DNA from: Blasia pusilla
Lineage: Eukaryota; Marchantiophyta; Marchantiopsida; Blasiales
Assembly (NCBI GenBank): GCA_050084515.1
Contig: CM114275.1
Coordinates: 21,080,001 to 21,144,000 of the forward strand
DNA length: 64,000 nucleotides
Direction of reading: 5' to 3'
The first letter of the stretch is position 1. Each line of letters begins with the position of its first letter. The notes under the pieces were generated by a model that saw only the letters and a program-made list of their open reading frames with translations, did no database searches and was not told the DNA's origin. This document shows positions 1-10,880 of the stretch, in pieces. The translations under genes and the position numbers were made by a program.

Positions 1-632
1 GATGTTTCACCATTGATAGATGACAAAATTTACATAAAGCTTATGTGCAGTTCTATATTTTCGTGCAACACAACACCAAATATTAGCTTCATTGTAGGAG
101 TGTTGAGTATGTTCTCAACTAAGCCTTGTGAGAATCATTGGAAGATAGGGATGCGTGTGTTAAACTACATCAAAGGCATTATCGAATACGGCTTCACCTA
201 CGGAGCAAGAACGGAAATAACAGTATTTCGTGACTCGAATTGGGCAAGAGACTCTGATTCTCAAAGATTTATTCCGGGTTATTGCTTCTTAATAGGATCA
301 TGTGTGGTATCATGGTTTAGGAAGAAGCAACCTACATATGCTCTTTCTTCTACCGAGGCGGAGTAAAAGGCGGCTTGTTATGCTTCTTGTGAAGAAGTAT
401 GGTTGAGATGGATATTGGAGGATATAGGAGAAGCATTGAAAAAGGGTTATTGTAATGTGGTGTGACAATCAGAGTTGTATTGCCATGGCACATAGTCTTG
501 CGTTTCACACTCAAACTAAGCACATAAAGATCCAATATCATTTTTTTCGTGAGTTGATTGAGAGAGAGGTTTTAAAGTTAGTCTATTGTCCAATAGAGGA
601 TAACCATGGAGACATCTTCATCAAAGCCTAGA
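1..632 (+). mobile_element. Ty1/copia polyprotein, C-terminal RNase H part (decayed, 5'-truncated by the window edge)
   Basis: The reading frame from about base 13 has the typical end of a plant copia polyprotein: VLNYIKG, then a D-S-N-W-A segment, GYCFLIG, VVSW and KKQPTYALSSTEAE. These are the conserved RNase H blocks. The Tyr codon expected after STEAE is a TAA stop at 364-366. Homology continues beyond it (KAACYASCEEVWLRWILEDI), shifts frame near 455, then resumes with CDNQSCIAMA, the TKHIKIQYHFFRE block and the terminal DIFIKA. In the family this domain degrades the RNA strand during reverse transcription in virus-like particles. Integrase and RT lie outside the window. The stop and frameshift make this copy non-functional. 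Identification is secure; the exact 3' end (TAG near 632) is approximate. Confidence 0.9.
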
Positions 633-718
633 GTGGATATCCACTTCAACAACACTTGAAGGGTCTTGGTATTGGTCCAAGACAATAAGTCCATATGAGA
701 GTGGATATTGATGGGAAG

Positions 719-1210
719 TGTTGGATTATCAACATCCACTTCTCATTGTGCACCATTAATCTCATCAATCGTCTTGTACGAGAAGAAGCCTAAATTGATG
801 GTTTCAACTTAGACGTCGGAAGAGTCATAGTAATATGACGTAGGTGGTTTATGGAGTAGCGCTACTAGGATTATCTAACCCTACGTTGCATAAGGGTGCG
901 GGGTACCCTAATGCAAAATAGTGTTATGCAAAATTTCAAAAGTGTTCCATTAATAGAAATAAAGAAAATAGGTAAAAATCCTAGTTTCTTAGTAGTGAAA
1001 TAGTTGGGATCCGTAGCGGGAGCGAATTCTCGTATATCGAGTTATCTCCATGTTTGGGTTCCTTCGAAGCTTTTTTGTGAGTGCACGGACACACTAAGCC
1101 ACTTTGTATCTCCAAGATTTGTAATATATTTGAGTAACTTCGTCACATTTTGTTTTCTCACAAGCCTTTCAACTAGTCTTTAGTATTTCCTCCTTCCATA
1201 ATCCAAAACA
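719..1210 (+). repeat. 3' LTR of the copia element
   Basis: The segment begins TGTTGGATTAT just after GATGGGAAG, a short purine-rich run that could serve as polypurine tract. It ends ATAATCCAAAACA, an imperfect inverted copy of the start, so it has the TG...CA ends of an LTR. It sits about 85 bp after the end of the RNase H frame, as expected for a 3' LTR. The length of about 492 bp suits a copia LTR. The partner 5' LTR is outside the window, so LTR-LTR divergence and the target-site duplication cannot be read here. Confidence 0.75.
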
Positions 1211-1934
1211 TTGTTAGCTCATCTTAAGAAGAATGTCAAGTTACTCATAACATGCATCATGACCCTCTCACCTCGACTTGAATATCTGTACAACGAAGGA
1301 AATTTAGTGATATATATGATAATGTTAGCATTTCCTTATGTGCAAGTGTATCCCATAAGCACATGTTACTGATATACAACACACGATGTTCATTAGATCC
1401 AAGGTTAACTATAGAAACACGTTCATAAAGAGTTTTATTCCCTTCTCTACGTGGATATTTCACAATAAAATCAGCATTTTAGAGTATGTTCATAACCGAT
1501 CCAAGACTTTGTTGAATGTCTTTTCTTCAAATAAGTTTTATCCTTTATTAATGCATCAATTGTATTATGTTAAATATCTTGAATATTTGAACTCAATATA
1601 GAATTAGGCAAGCTTAAGAATGAGATATATGTTAGCTTAATACAACATTTTTTATTGATTCTATTAGAATGTCATGGAATTGCTTTAGGCATTTCGTCCA
1701 ATATCTCCACGTAAGAGCATACTTTCTACTCTTGTGGGATACCCAGATGAATATACAAAGATATATTTATATGTGACTAAAATTTAGTGGTATTTCTACT
1801 TACTAAAGTACAATATGCTTTTAAGTACGAGCTTGCAAGATCTTTGGATATTGATAGTAATTCCACAAAACGCTTATGACTTGACCAATTAGATAAGATA
1901 AACTAAAGTTAATATATGATAAATAGTAAGATGT

Positions 1935-1961
1935 CCGCGCAATGCACGAGAAATAAACTAG
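1935..1961 (+). mobile_element. Helitron-like 3' terminus
   Basis: A GC-rich imperfect hairpin (CCGCGCAATGCACG) is followed ten bases later by CTAG, and the next host base is T. This is the 3' signature of Helitrons: a short hairpin, then CTRR, inserted between A and T. I found no convincing 5' TC end upstream, so the element's extent is unknown. It could be a chance match. Confidence 0.35.
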
Positions 1962-2284
1962 TATGCGCCTCGGGTATGAGTCATTTTTATTTAAAGCCGG
2001 ACCCTGGGTGTTCAAAGAAGATTAATACGACTTATTTGAAGAACACTACTAATCCGTGAGAGCTCTCACTACTAACACGTGAGAGCATTAACGACATGAA
2101 ATCTATTTAACCACGTCCCACCATCTAATAGTTCAAAACTTCGCATCCAAAGGTAAAAAATCCTACAGAGTATCTTGCGTTGTACTGCCTCTATGCTCGG
2201 AACCGCCTATTGTAGGGGGTGTGAAGAGTGTTTTGCTAGTGCCCGTGAAGGGAATAATGATGCTATAAATAAATTCTTCTTTTC

Positions 2285-2352
2285 TTGCTTGCCCAAATAC
2301 CACATGTCAAATAGATGCGTTTGCAAATCAAGAAGGCACTCTCCCATAATAA
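2285..2352 (+). repeat. Dispersed repeat, copy 1 (partner near 41455-41530)
   Basis: The two places share a 26-base identical core beginning GTTTGCAAATC and ending GCACTCTCC, with looser similarity on both sides (ACATGTCAA against ACTTGTCAA before it, AATAATA-ATAGAT after it). Both copies are on the same strand and about 39 kb apart. It is most likely a fragment of an interspersed transposon; the family is not recognised. Confidence 0.7.
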
Positions 2353-3824
2353 TATAGATGTCCTAATTAGATCAATTTATTCAATAGACGTTGTTATGAT
2401 GTCATAGCATATTCTCGTCACCTACGGATTACAAGTAGCACACTATGTTGGCCACCATCCTCTAAATAGAAGAACTCTCCTTTATTAGTGTGTATCAATT
2501 ACATAGAGATATCCAACTATCTTGAATTCAAATATTTGTAATTATTGAAAATTTATCATTTATTCAATCTTGGATTGACTTTGAGTTATTTCAATACTAT
2601 CTTAATAAACTTACTCAAGAAAATGTTGGCTCACATAACCATTGAACCTTTGTTTGTAGAATATAATGTATAGTTAGATTTACAAAATTTCATCCTCTAT
2701 AAAAATATACGGGATGATTTCTTTTATGTATTTATCCTATAACATATCAATTATTATTTTGAGAATAATATTATATCAAGTAAAGCTCAAGGTTGGAGAT
2801 ACCTTCACAAGTATATGTGTCGTGAGATTGTATCTACTATTGATAAGATCCATGATCTAATTAAGTTTCATCCAATCCAAAATATTTAGAATTAAGTCCA
2901 TGTAGTTGAAATTATAGCCAAAGCAAATTAGCTTCTTCAACCTTGATTTCATTTACATATTGATATCATGATATCTATATCAGCAAATCATAATGAGATA
3001 TATCGGGAAGATGATCTATATTTTCTATCTAGTATTGATATGTCGAGTTCATAATATGAAGCAGTATTCCACAAATCGAATAACAATATTTATGGTCTAG
3101 TACTCCGACATATGGAAAATCATATTCATTTTCTTTTACATACAAGTTTTGAAAATTGCATAGAACATTCCACCTACTTAGATCCAATGTAGAAATTACT
3201 GTTGTCAACTTGCATGTTGATGTGACTTCAATACATTCAACATTTGCCACACCTATTTGTGGAGACTTATTAGATGGATTTGCCATCTATGCATGTTATA
3301 TTTTATAGCTATTTTAAGTTGAAAATCACTCAAATAATTATCATTCATGAATTTTCTCTCATGACAAATATATTACTTCAAATTGTAAGTGTGTATGTCA
3401 TTGAGGCTTCATCCTCTTGTGCTATGTATGATTTTGGGGGAAATAATTACTTTTGTCGATAACTTGTGCCATCTACCTCTTATTTGTAATAATAAGTTTT
3501 CATAGATTTGTTTCGATTGTCATTTGAGTTCCTCCACGATTTTGCATAACATCTTAACTTATGAGTTAATGATATCTATGAGACATTTAGAGGATATATA
3601 AAACCTTAATTTTCTAAAATCCATTAGATCTATTCATAGGCTTGCAAATTTAGCAATACTTAGGTGATTTTGTTTACATTAGAAAACAAAAAATAGAATA
3701 AATTATCTCGAATACCACAATTATTTGTACTCATTGCGAGAATATCTCGCTTCTCAATACTTTGGTTCAAAGGTGTTGATTTGGAGATGCATCAAACCTT
3801 AAGGAATATATTGTAATATATGAT

Positions 3825-4740
3825 ACTCCTTCAATCCTTGATTTTATTTTTTGGACATGAGACCAATAATTCTATCAATTATCATCTACTTCCCTATCTT
3901 GCACTATTACATTTCTACTGGTAATAATTTTAAAGTTTAGACGATAAAGAGAACTAGAATATATTTTGAGTTTAAAGATAAGAATGATTATTCAGTGAAT
4001 ATTTTGATGATAATTATATCCGTCCGTAAGTGCAACAACAGAAATAAATATAAGTTTGCTACTTTTAAGGTGTGATTAAAGTGAAAAATACATTAAGGTG
4101 ACTTTTCCATTTGTTCTTATAACTTATTTGGATATAAGGAAGTCAAGGTTTAATGATGAGTATTTACTTATGCTTGTCATTCAATCATTTTATAGTACTC
4201 TTTCAATCCTTGATTTTATTTGCTGACACGAGACTAATAATTCCATCAATTATCATTTAACATTGCACTATTGTACTTCTAATCTATATTATTAAAAAAG
4301 TATGGGGTTTCAGGTAGGGGCTTCCTCCGCATGACGCGTATGCATTTTAGTCCCTTCCCGTGCTGACATGTGGCGGGTTTAACATGACCTAACAATTAAG
4401 TTAAGGGTGGCGGGGTCGATTTTTCCAGTGCATCGCACGGACACCGACTACTAGCAATAATTTTAAATTTTAGATGACAAATAATTTCTAAAATTTATTG
4501 AGCTTATTAATGAGAATGATTATTCAATGAATATTTTGGTGACAATTACATCTATCATGCATCAACATAAATAGGTCTAAATTTGCTACTTTTAGGTTTG
4601 GTTAAAATTATAAATGCATTTAGATGACTTTTCCAATTGTTCTTAGATGTTGTATGATGAAAAAGAAAATCAAGGTCTAACGATAAATGGTGAGTGTTTA
4701 CTTAAGGTTTTCATTCAATAAATATTTTCAATTGGACTAA
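3825..4740 (+). repeat. Tandem duplication (about 370-bp unit), second copy interrupted by an insertion
   Basis: The stretch from about 3825 to 4195 is repeated from about 4198 to 4740. Shared landmarks are TTTCAATCCTTGATTTTATTT, CCATCAATTATCAT, TAATAATTTTAAA, AATGATTATTCA, TTTGCTACTTTTA, GATGACTTTTCCA and GTTTACTTA, all in the same order. The copies have diverged considerably. The second copy is longer because it contains a 172-bp insertion at 4283-4454, absent from the first. Confidence 0.85.
4283..4454 (+). mobile_element. Short non-autonomous Helitron-like element
   Basis: The insertion starts TCTATATTATTAAAA and ends CTACTAG. Its 3' part holds the hairpin GTGC-ATC-GCAC about a dozen bases before the terminal CTAG. 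5' TC, 3' CTRR and a subterminal hairpin are the three Helitron hallmarks. There are no terminal inverted repeats and no target-site duplication. The neighbouring duplicated segment (3825-4195) gives a paralogous empty site, which places the insertion between A and what was probably T. It is too short to encode RepHel and would have depended on an autonomous partner. Confidence 0.75.
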
Positions 4741-7588
4741 CTTGTATAATCTTATCTTATCTTATCTTATGTAAAAAGAAGAGATCAACTTCAAATACTA
4801 TATTCATTACAACCATATGATTTGAGGATATTTCTTTGGATAATGCTCTTCATACCTTTGTGAATTTATTTATTTTTAATGCAATTTAGTTGACATCATG
4901 TAGCAATGAACTCAAGGGACCCAATAGATGCCAAATATTTAGAGTCAATCAAATAGTGTAATATTCTCAAAATGCATAATCTATTCCATTCCCATTGTCA
5001 TGAAGCAAATCCTAATCCATTTGCTAATCCTTTGACATATATTACAATCTATCAACAACATCAAGTAGTTATAGAGATATTTTACGTTTCCTTCCATTTC
5101 TACATTGCACAATACGAATATGTTAGCTTTGACTAAAATTTTGTTAGGAAGTTCTCATCAACTATATGGACTAAGCAAATATGATTTTGAACAACATCAA
5201 TGCTTGGTAGGAAGAACTCCAATTGTGCTTTCTTCATTTTAGATAAAATTTGATGAGATATCATAAAATCCATGATGAATATTAGCCTTGTATGAGCACG
5301 TTTTGACTATACATTAAATTCAAAACCTTATTAGCCAAGGTCATATTTGGGATATAAAGTTTAAAAATTTTAACAAGAATGGGCCAACTTTAAATAAGCT
5401 TCTTCTTCTCTTATGTTTAACATTCATTATTTTAGCTCCACGTTTCTAAATTTCACTTTATAGATTTGCTTATCCTAATAGCAACTTCTTATATATTATA
5501 CTATTTTAGGGAATTAGAGATAGATCCTCAAAAACATGAATGTTTATGTGTTTAAAGGAAACTTCATTTACCTGATAATGTTTGATTTCTCATTAATCAA
5601 TGTAATACATTTGACTGATATAATGAAATTTGCTTGTGAAAATGGAGATCTATTATATTATTCTCCTATTACACCTTGAAAATCTACAAAGTAAAGTATC
5701 ATTTAAGCCTATTATTAACAATGTCAATTAGTCAAGCATTGGATTTATTTCTATATAATGTTTTTTTATATAACAAGTACATTTCCACACATCTTTACTA
5801 TAATTTGAAGAGTGCTTCTAATAGAAAAGATAGAAATTAAATCTATTATAATGATAAATAGTCACATGAAAATGAAGTAGAATATTTATGCACTCTAATA
5901 ATGCAAACATTTTCTGATCGCCTTAAGTATAAAAAAACACTACATAATGATGTTTAACATATAAGAATGACAAATAGCAAAATTATACATACAAGTTAGT
6001 ACCTGTGAGGGACCGTGTATTACACGGTCATGTGCATATATGCGCCCCTCATCTTGAAATATATACACGGCCCGTGCATATATGCCCCTCTCCTAAAATA
6101 TATATGTGTCGGGCTTAGGGTGATATGTGTCATACTCTACAGGTGATTTTGTACTTTCATTTACTTTTCATTCCATTTTGTGTAATGTAAAATTATATCT
6201 TATGATAATCACTTATATGTTTGCTTCTTTCACATTTTTTAAACTCAACATACCAAGCTTAGCCTACAAGTAGTAGTATTTTAGTCAATGCTATATTTAT
6301 AGTCTTTATACTTGTAATTAGCATGAATATCACATAATGTTAATCAACATTGTGATTTTTCATCATATTGAATAACGACAAAAAGAAAGGAAATAAATAG
6401 AAATAAAAATGGAGGCATGAAATTAGAGATATAAAAATGAAGGCCACTTGTTGGGGCCGTAAATAATATCCAATTATCCATATGATTCAACTAATAAATC
6501 CGATACTTCTTATTACGTCATATACATAAACTCTATCTCACTAGAGATTTTGAAAGATTAATGTATATTCAGACAATTTGAGAATATCTCTCTCTTACTT
6601 CTAAATTATAATTTTCTTAAGAGTCAAATTTTTACTTTTTGATTGATACTTTCAATACTTGCTTAGACTTTTGACAATATTTTAGAAGTTTAGTCCAAAT
6701 CTAAAGAACTCGTTCAAATGATATCAAGTGGTGAACCATTCTACTCAAGTACATACCATCCGAAGACTATATGCTTTCTTATGTCCTCCAACACATCATA
6801 TCAATAAATATTGTTGAAAAATTTATGCATATACATATTTATTGATAATCTAGAATTTTAGTATTTTGTGGTCCTCATATTTTCAACAAATCAAATCAAA
6901 TATGAGTACTTATTTTACAAATGTTATAAAAATCCCAAAAAACTTCTAGCATCTTATTCTAAACTACTTCATCACATGGCTAACTTAACAATAAATATTA
7001 TTTCACATATTTTGATTTTATATTCTTCAAAATCTACCATGGGAGAAAAGCTTTTTGATTCGTAAACCCTTCTTGATTGATACATACCAAGGCTTGGATA
7101 ACTTTTTTGGACTCATCATTTTTTTAATAGGACTTAGTTCATCCCCTCGATTTTCATAATATTTTTTTTCCATTTCCTAGGTATTTTTACTGATCTCAAT
7201 TATCAGCTCGAATTCATTGTAATGAATTGGTTATTTTACTGGTCTTTTTTTGGTGGGCTAGTTTCTTTTTGAACTTTATTGATGTTCTCCGGTTATTTTC
7301 TGGTTTTGTTTTCATCTCATCAGTTGTTGTTTGCATTTCAGGTTGTGCCTAAAATCATGAGTTGATTCTTTACATTAAAGTAATTTGTTTTTACCTCTAG
7401 CGAGATTTGAACGTGAATACCCCACCTTTTGGAGCTAGAGATGCTAACGACCTGTTATACAAAGGCATGAAGTGATAGCCTTTAAATAAAAGGTTCATTC
7501 TAAAAAAATCCAAAAAAGACAATTGGCAATAATAAAATGAAAACTGAATAGCATATAAATTTTGAGTAATAAAGATTCAAAGAAGAGT
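4741..7588. other. AT-rich gene-free DNA
   Basis: No reading frame here resembles a known protein. Two small structures stand out: a perfect 19-base palindrome at 6011-6029 (GACCGTGTA-T-TACACGGTC) and, directly after it, a 42-bp tandem duplication starting GTGCATATATGC at 6032 and 6074. The rest looks like very old transposon-derived DNA. Confidence 0.6.
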
Positions 7589-9670
7589 TTATGAGGCTGG
7601 ATCATTTGATGACATATTGTAGGATGGCAAATTGTTACCTTCAGATGGCGTGATCATATCATCTAAGGAAGAAGATAGATACAACTCAAGGTTAGCATAC
7701 AAGTGCCTAAACTCCTTAGACCGCTTCCATACATTTATAGCTTCTACTAAAACATTATCACACTCACTTCTCTTAGCAGGACTTTCCATGTTAAGTCTCA
7801 TTAGAGTATCCAAATGGTTAGAACCTAGAACATTCCTTAGCCTTGTTTTAATCACATTTTGAATACTAAAAGCTCTATCACAAGTAGTTGTACTTACACA
7901 TTGTACTCTAGCCATGTTAGCTAATATAAGCAAATTAGTATATCTTGTATTTAAAGATGGACTGCATCAAATTATGGGTCATAAGTCCTTAAAGAACTTA
8001 TCTTTCCATTTTGTAGTGGCCTAGATCTTTAAAACCAAAAACTCATTCTTGATGGTTGTACCATCCAACAACGGCTTCTTAAACCTTCATTGTGTAGGGT
8101 TTTCTTCTCCATAAAAAGCAACCAAGGTTTCCATCTCTTTCACACCTCAATCTTTCAAACCATCCATATGGTATGGCATGTGAAGGGGATTGAGGATCTT
8201 CATTGCTTCGACCAAACCATTATTCTCGAATCTCTCTCGCAATGCTACATATATTGCCTCAACAAAATTCCTTTGGAAGAAAACTGCATCCTCTAGATCC
8301 TAACCTGATATATCCCTTTCCATTTGGATAGAATGGAAGAAACACCCTCTAATTTTAGATTGTAGACGCTTCAAATACCCATTTGTTGGCCCATAATTTG
8401 GAATAAAATGGAATCCACTATAGTTGGATACTAGTTGGGCATTCACGTCTACACTCTCATGAATGTAATTCATTTGGACATGTGCAATCTCAGTGCTAAC
8501 AATGGAAGTTTCTCAGTGCCACAGTAGTAACATCTACAAATTTCATTTGAAATATTTTTTTCCGAGTGTGGCCAGAGAATGAAGAATGTCATCCAGAAAG
8601 TAAAGACAATAAATCATTTTAAATGATCTCGACTCTTGAAATAAAGAAGACGCCACACCATCATCATCCTTGGGATCAATCCCTTGGACGTACACTAAGA
8701 CAAACTCCAAACTATCACATAATGTTGTTATTGCTTGCCACCTACTAAGCCATATAATTTTATGATAATGTTTCATACACTTATGAGAATCATTCAACTC
8801 TACGTGAATCGACGTCAATGTAGACTTTTGTTTAGAGCTCCTCTTAAAGTAAAGAGGAACTGAGTTCACAACATGGTCCACCTCATTACTCATTTCCTTA
8901 CATATAGGACTTTTAGTCGTAGCAAGGGCAGTTAGATTAGTCCTATATGCCACACAATCTACACTAATAAAAAAAGGATTGACATTCATGTTCAATCTAG
9001 CAAAACCCCCATTTTGTGACCCTATCATCGTACTAGCTCCATCGGAGCCAAATCCTACTAATTGATCAAAATCCATGTCCCATTCCCTCAAGAAAGATAG
9101 GATACAATTTGAAATGGATTCTGCATCGTTGTTCTCAACCTGAATTAATCCAAGAAAGGACTCGACTACCCGCCCCTCATCTATGTAAGTAGCAAAAGCT
9201 ACGATATGACCTGTTACTGAGATATCGGTACTCTCATCAACCATAAGTCCATAAAACAGGCTAAGTCTTACTCTGTTTAAGACTCTTTTCTGCACAACCT
9301 GACTTATGCATGTTATCATCGATGCACAAGCTTTGTCATCTTATGATACATGGTCTTAGTTATGGTAGTATAAACAACCTTGATTAGCTCACAAAGACTT
9401 GCAAAACATGAGAATGCGATATTCTGTTTAGCAACAAAGAATGCAACTCTAAGGAGGGTAAAGAGGGCTTCATCACATGCCTTATTGGATGAGGCTATGG
9501 CTTTTCCAAGTAGTTTTCTTCCCACAATGGTAAGCCCAGGCTAATCCAACATGTTCCTTGGATTTCCCATGATCTGTGAAAGTTGAGACTTTCACATTCA
9601 TGGCTCCATGAGTGGCGAAAGTTGATCTCCCCTTACTATCTCTACATATCATACAAAATACTTGTCCGAT
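7589..9670 (-). pseudogene. hAT-family transposase, ZNF862/TTF-zinc-finger type (decayed)
   Basis: Read on the minus strand, all parts occur in family order. A TTF-type zinc finger lies at about 9665-9545 (C-M-I-C, later DHGKSKEH), followed by KACDEALFTLLRVAFF and, near 9290, the first DDE-pocket block (GLMVDESTDIS). Next come the GFGSDGASTMIG block, the CMKHYHKI...SRWQA region, then LRERFENNGLVEAM near 8220. The C-terminal dimerisation segment ends the gene (NMARVQCVSTTTCDRAFSIQNVIKTR is the anchor region, about 7920-7840). Transposases of this family cut and paste DNA as dimers. The copy is dead: the first zinc-finger part is in another frame, stops interrupt 8540-7930, and the His of the usual C-x-x-H motif is a Tyr (VDCVAYRTN). 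Terminal inverted repeats were not identified. Confidence 0.85.
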
Positions 9671-9715
9671 ATGGGGCTCAAATTATATCCATTCAAAGGC
9701 GGAATACCATGCATC

Positions 9716-9774
9716 CCTCCAAAGCTTTCTATTTTCTTCAATCTAAGATTGAAGAAAATAGATAGCTTTGGAGG
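9716..9774. repeat. 59-nt near-perfect inverted repeat (hairpin)
   Basis: Two 29-base arms (CCTCCAAAGCTTTCTATTTT... and its complement) flank a single central A, with one mismatch. It lies about 50 bp upstream of the zinc-finger start of the hAT transposase. It could be a foldback left by transposon or repair activity, or a small-RNA precursor; the sequence does not decide. Confidence 0.85.
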
Positions 9775-10460
9775 TTCGATTGAATCCATGTCATCATGTT
9801 TGGAATCATCTACATCTTCTACAAGCTGGTTAGCCCATTCCGATTTTTTGTTAAACCCTAGTTTTGTAAGTGACTTATGTCACTTAGTCGAATTACTCTC
9901 CATTGGAGACACTAAATTGGTAAATTAGGTCTTTATAATGTCCCTTACAAGCTCACAACCTCTTCAAGTTCAAATAGGCTACAAGAGTCAAGGCAAGAGT
10001 TTACAAGGCAACAATCAAGGGATTGCCTGACACTCACATGTGTCTCTTGGGTCACTTTTCAAGGTAAAAGTCAAGCAGAAGCTAAATCTGAAAGACCATA
10101 GAGTCTAAAAAGCATGCTAGCTTAGTGACTAACATTGAGAGACACTGATAATGCAACTCAATGAGAGGGAGTGGAGGTTGAGAGGAGATTAAACACAACA
10201 AAATTTAAAGGCAAAAGGGTAAGGGTAGTTAAGTTCTCAAAGCAACGTATCAACAACAATACCATCAAGCTTGCAAGGGAGAAATAAGGAGTGAGCATGC
10301 AAGGGAGGGCAAGCTTCGTCTACGTACTAGTCAAACTTGAAATACTTACAAGTTTTCCTACTTGCAACTACAAAGATTTGAAACTTGCACCTCGAGCCTT
10401 CTATCTACAACACAAAAAGAGATAGACAACCACTGATTCGCAGCAAGAGAGAGTAAAAAA

Positions 10461-10880
10461 CTTAGCTTCTTCCACTGCTCCGCGATATCATGAACACAAA
10501 GAAAGGCAACCCGGTCCCACAAAAGTGCAACAAGAGAGAGTATGACACGGTTAGATGCCGCATTGGCCCTGCATACGCCTTGAGAGAGATGATAGAGAGC
10601 CACCAAAGCTTTGTCACGTATCAAAGAGACTCAAAATCTTGGAGAGTATGAGACACAAACTTGGGTAGAACCTTAGCTTCTTCCAGTGCTCCGCAATATC
10701 ATGAATACGAAGAGAGGAAAACGGTCCCACAAGAGTATAACAGGGGAGTATGACAAGGTTAGGTGCCACATTGGCCCTGCATATGCCGAGAGAGATGACA
10801 CAGAGCTCCAAAAGTTGCACGTATCAAGGAGACTCGGAGTCTCAGAGAGCACGAGAGGAGGGAGAGCCGCGCATCAAAGA
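10461..10880 (+). repeat. Tandem duplication with 211-bp period
   Basis: CTTAGCTTCTTCCA-TGCTCCGC starts at 10461 and again at 10672. After it both copies continue with ATATCATGAA, CGGTCCCACAA, GGTTAG-TGCC, ATTGGCCCTGCATA and GAGAGAGATGA in the same order. The unit carries many GAGAGT-like purine runs that continue to about 11200. It may belong to the untranslated leader of an LTR retrotransposon, but no coding part is seen beside it. Confidence 0.8.

Larger units (their letters stand above)
1211..3824. other. AT-rich intergenic DNA without a recognised gene
   Basis: All reading frames are short and broken and none resembles a protein family I know. The base composition is strongly AT-rich and CpG-poor, as in old methylated transposon remains. 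It holds a Helitron-like 3' end near 1935-1961 and one copy of a dispersed repeat near 2285-2352, listed separately. Confidence 0.6.

Noticed and set aside
9771-9790. GGTTCGATTGAATCC as a possible tRNA T-arm
   Set aside because: No acceptor stem, D-arm or anticodon arm can be placed around it; it overlaps the hairpin at 9716-9774.
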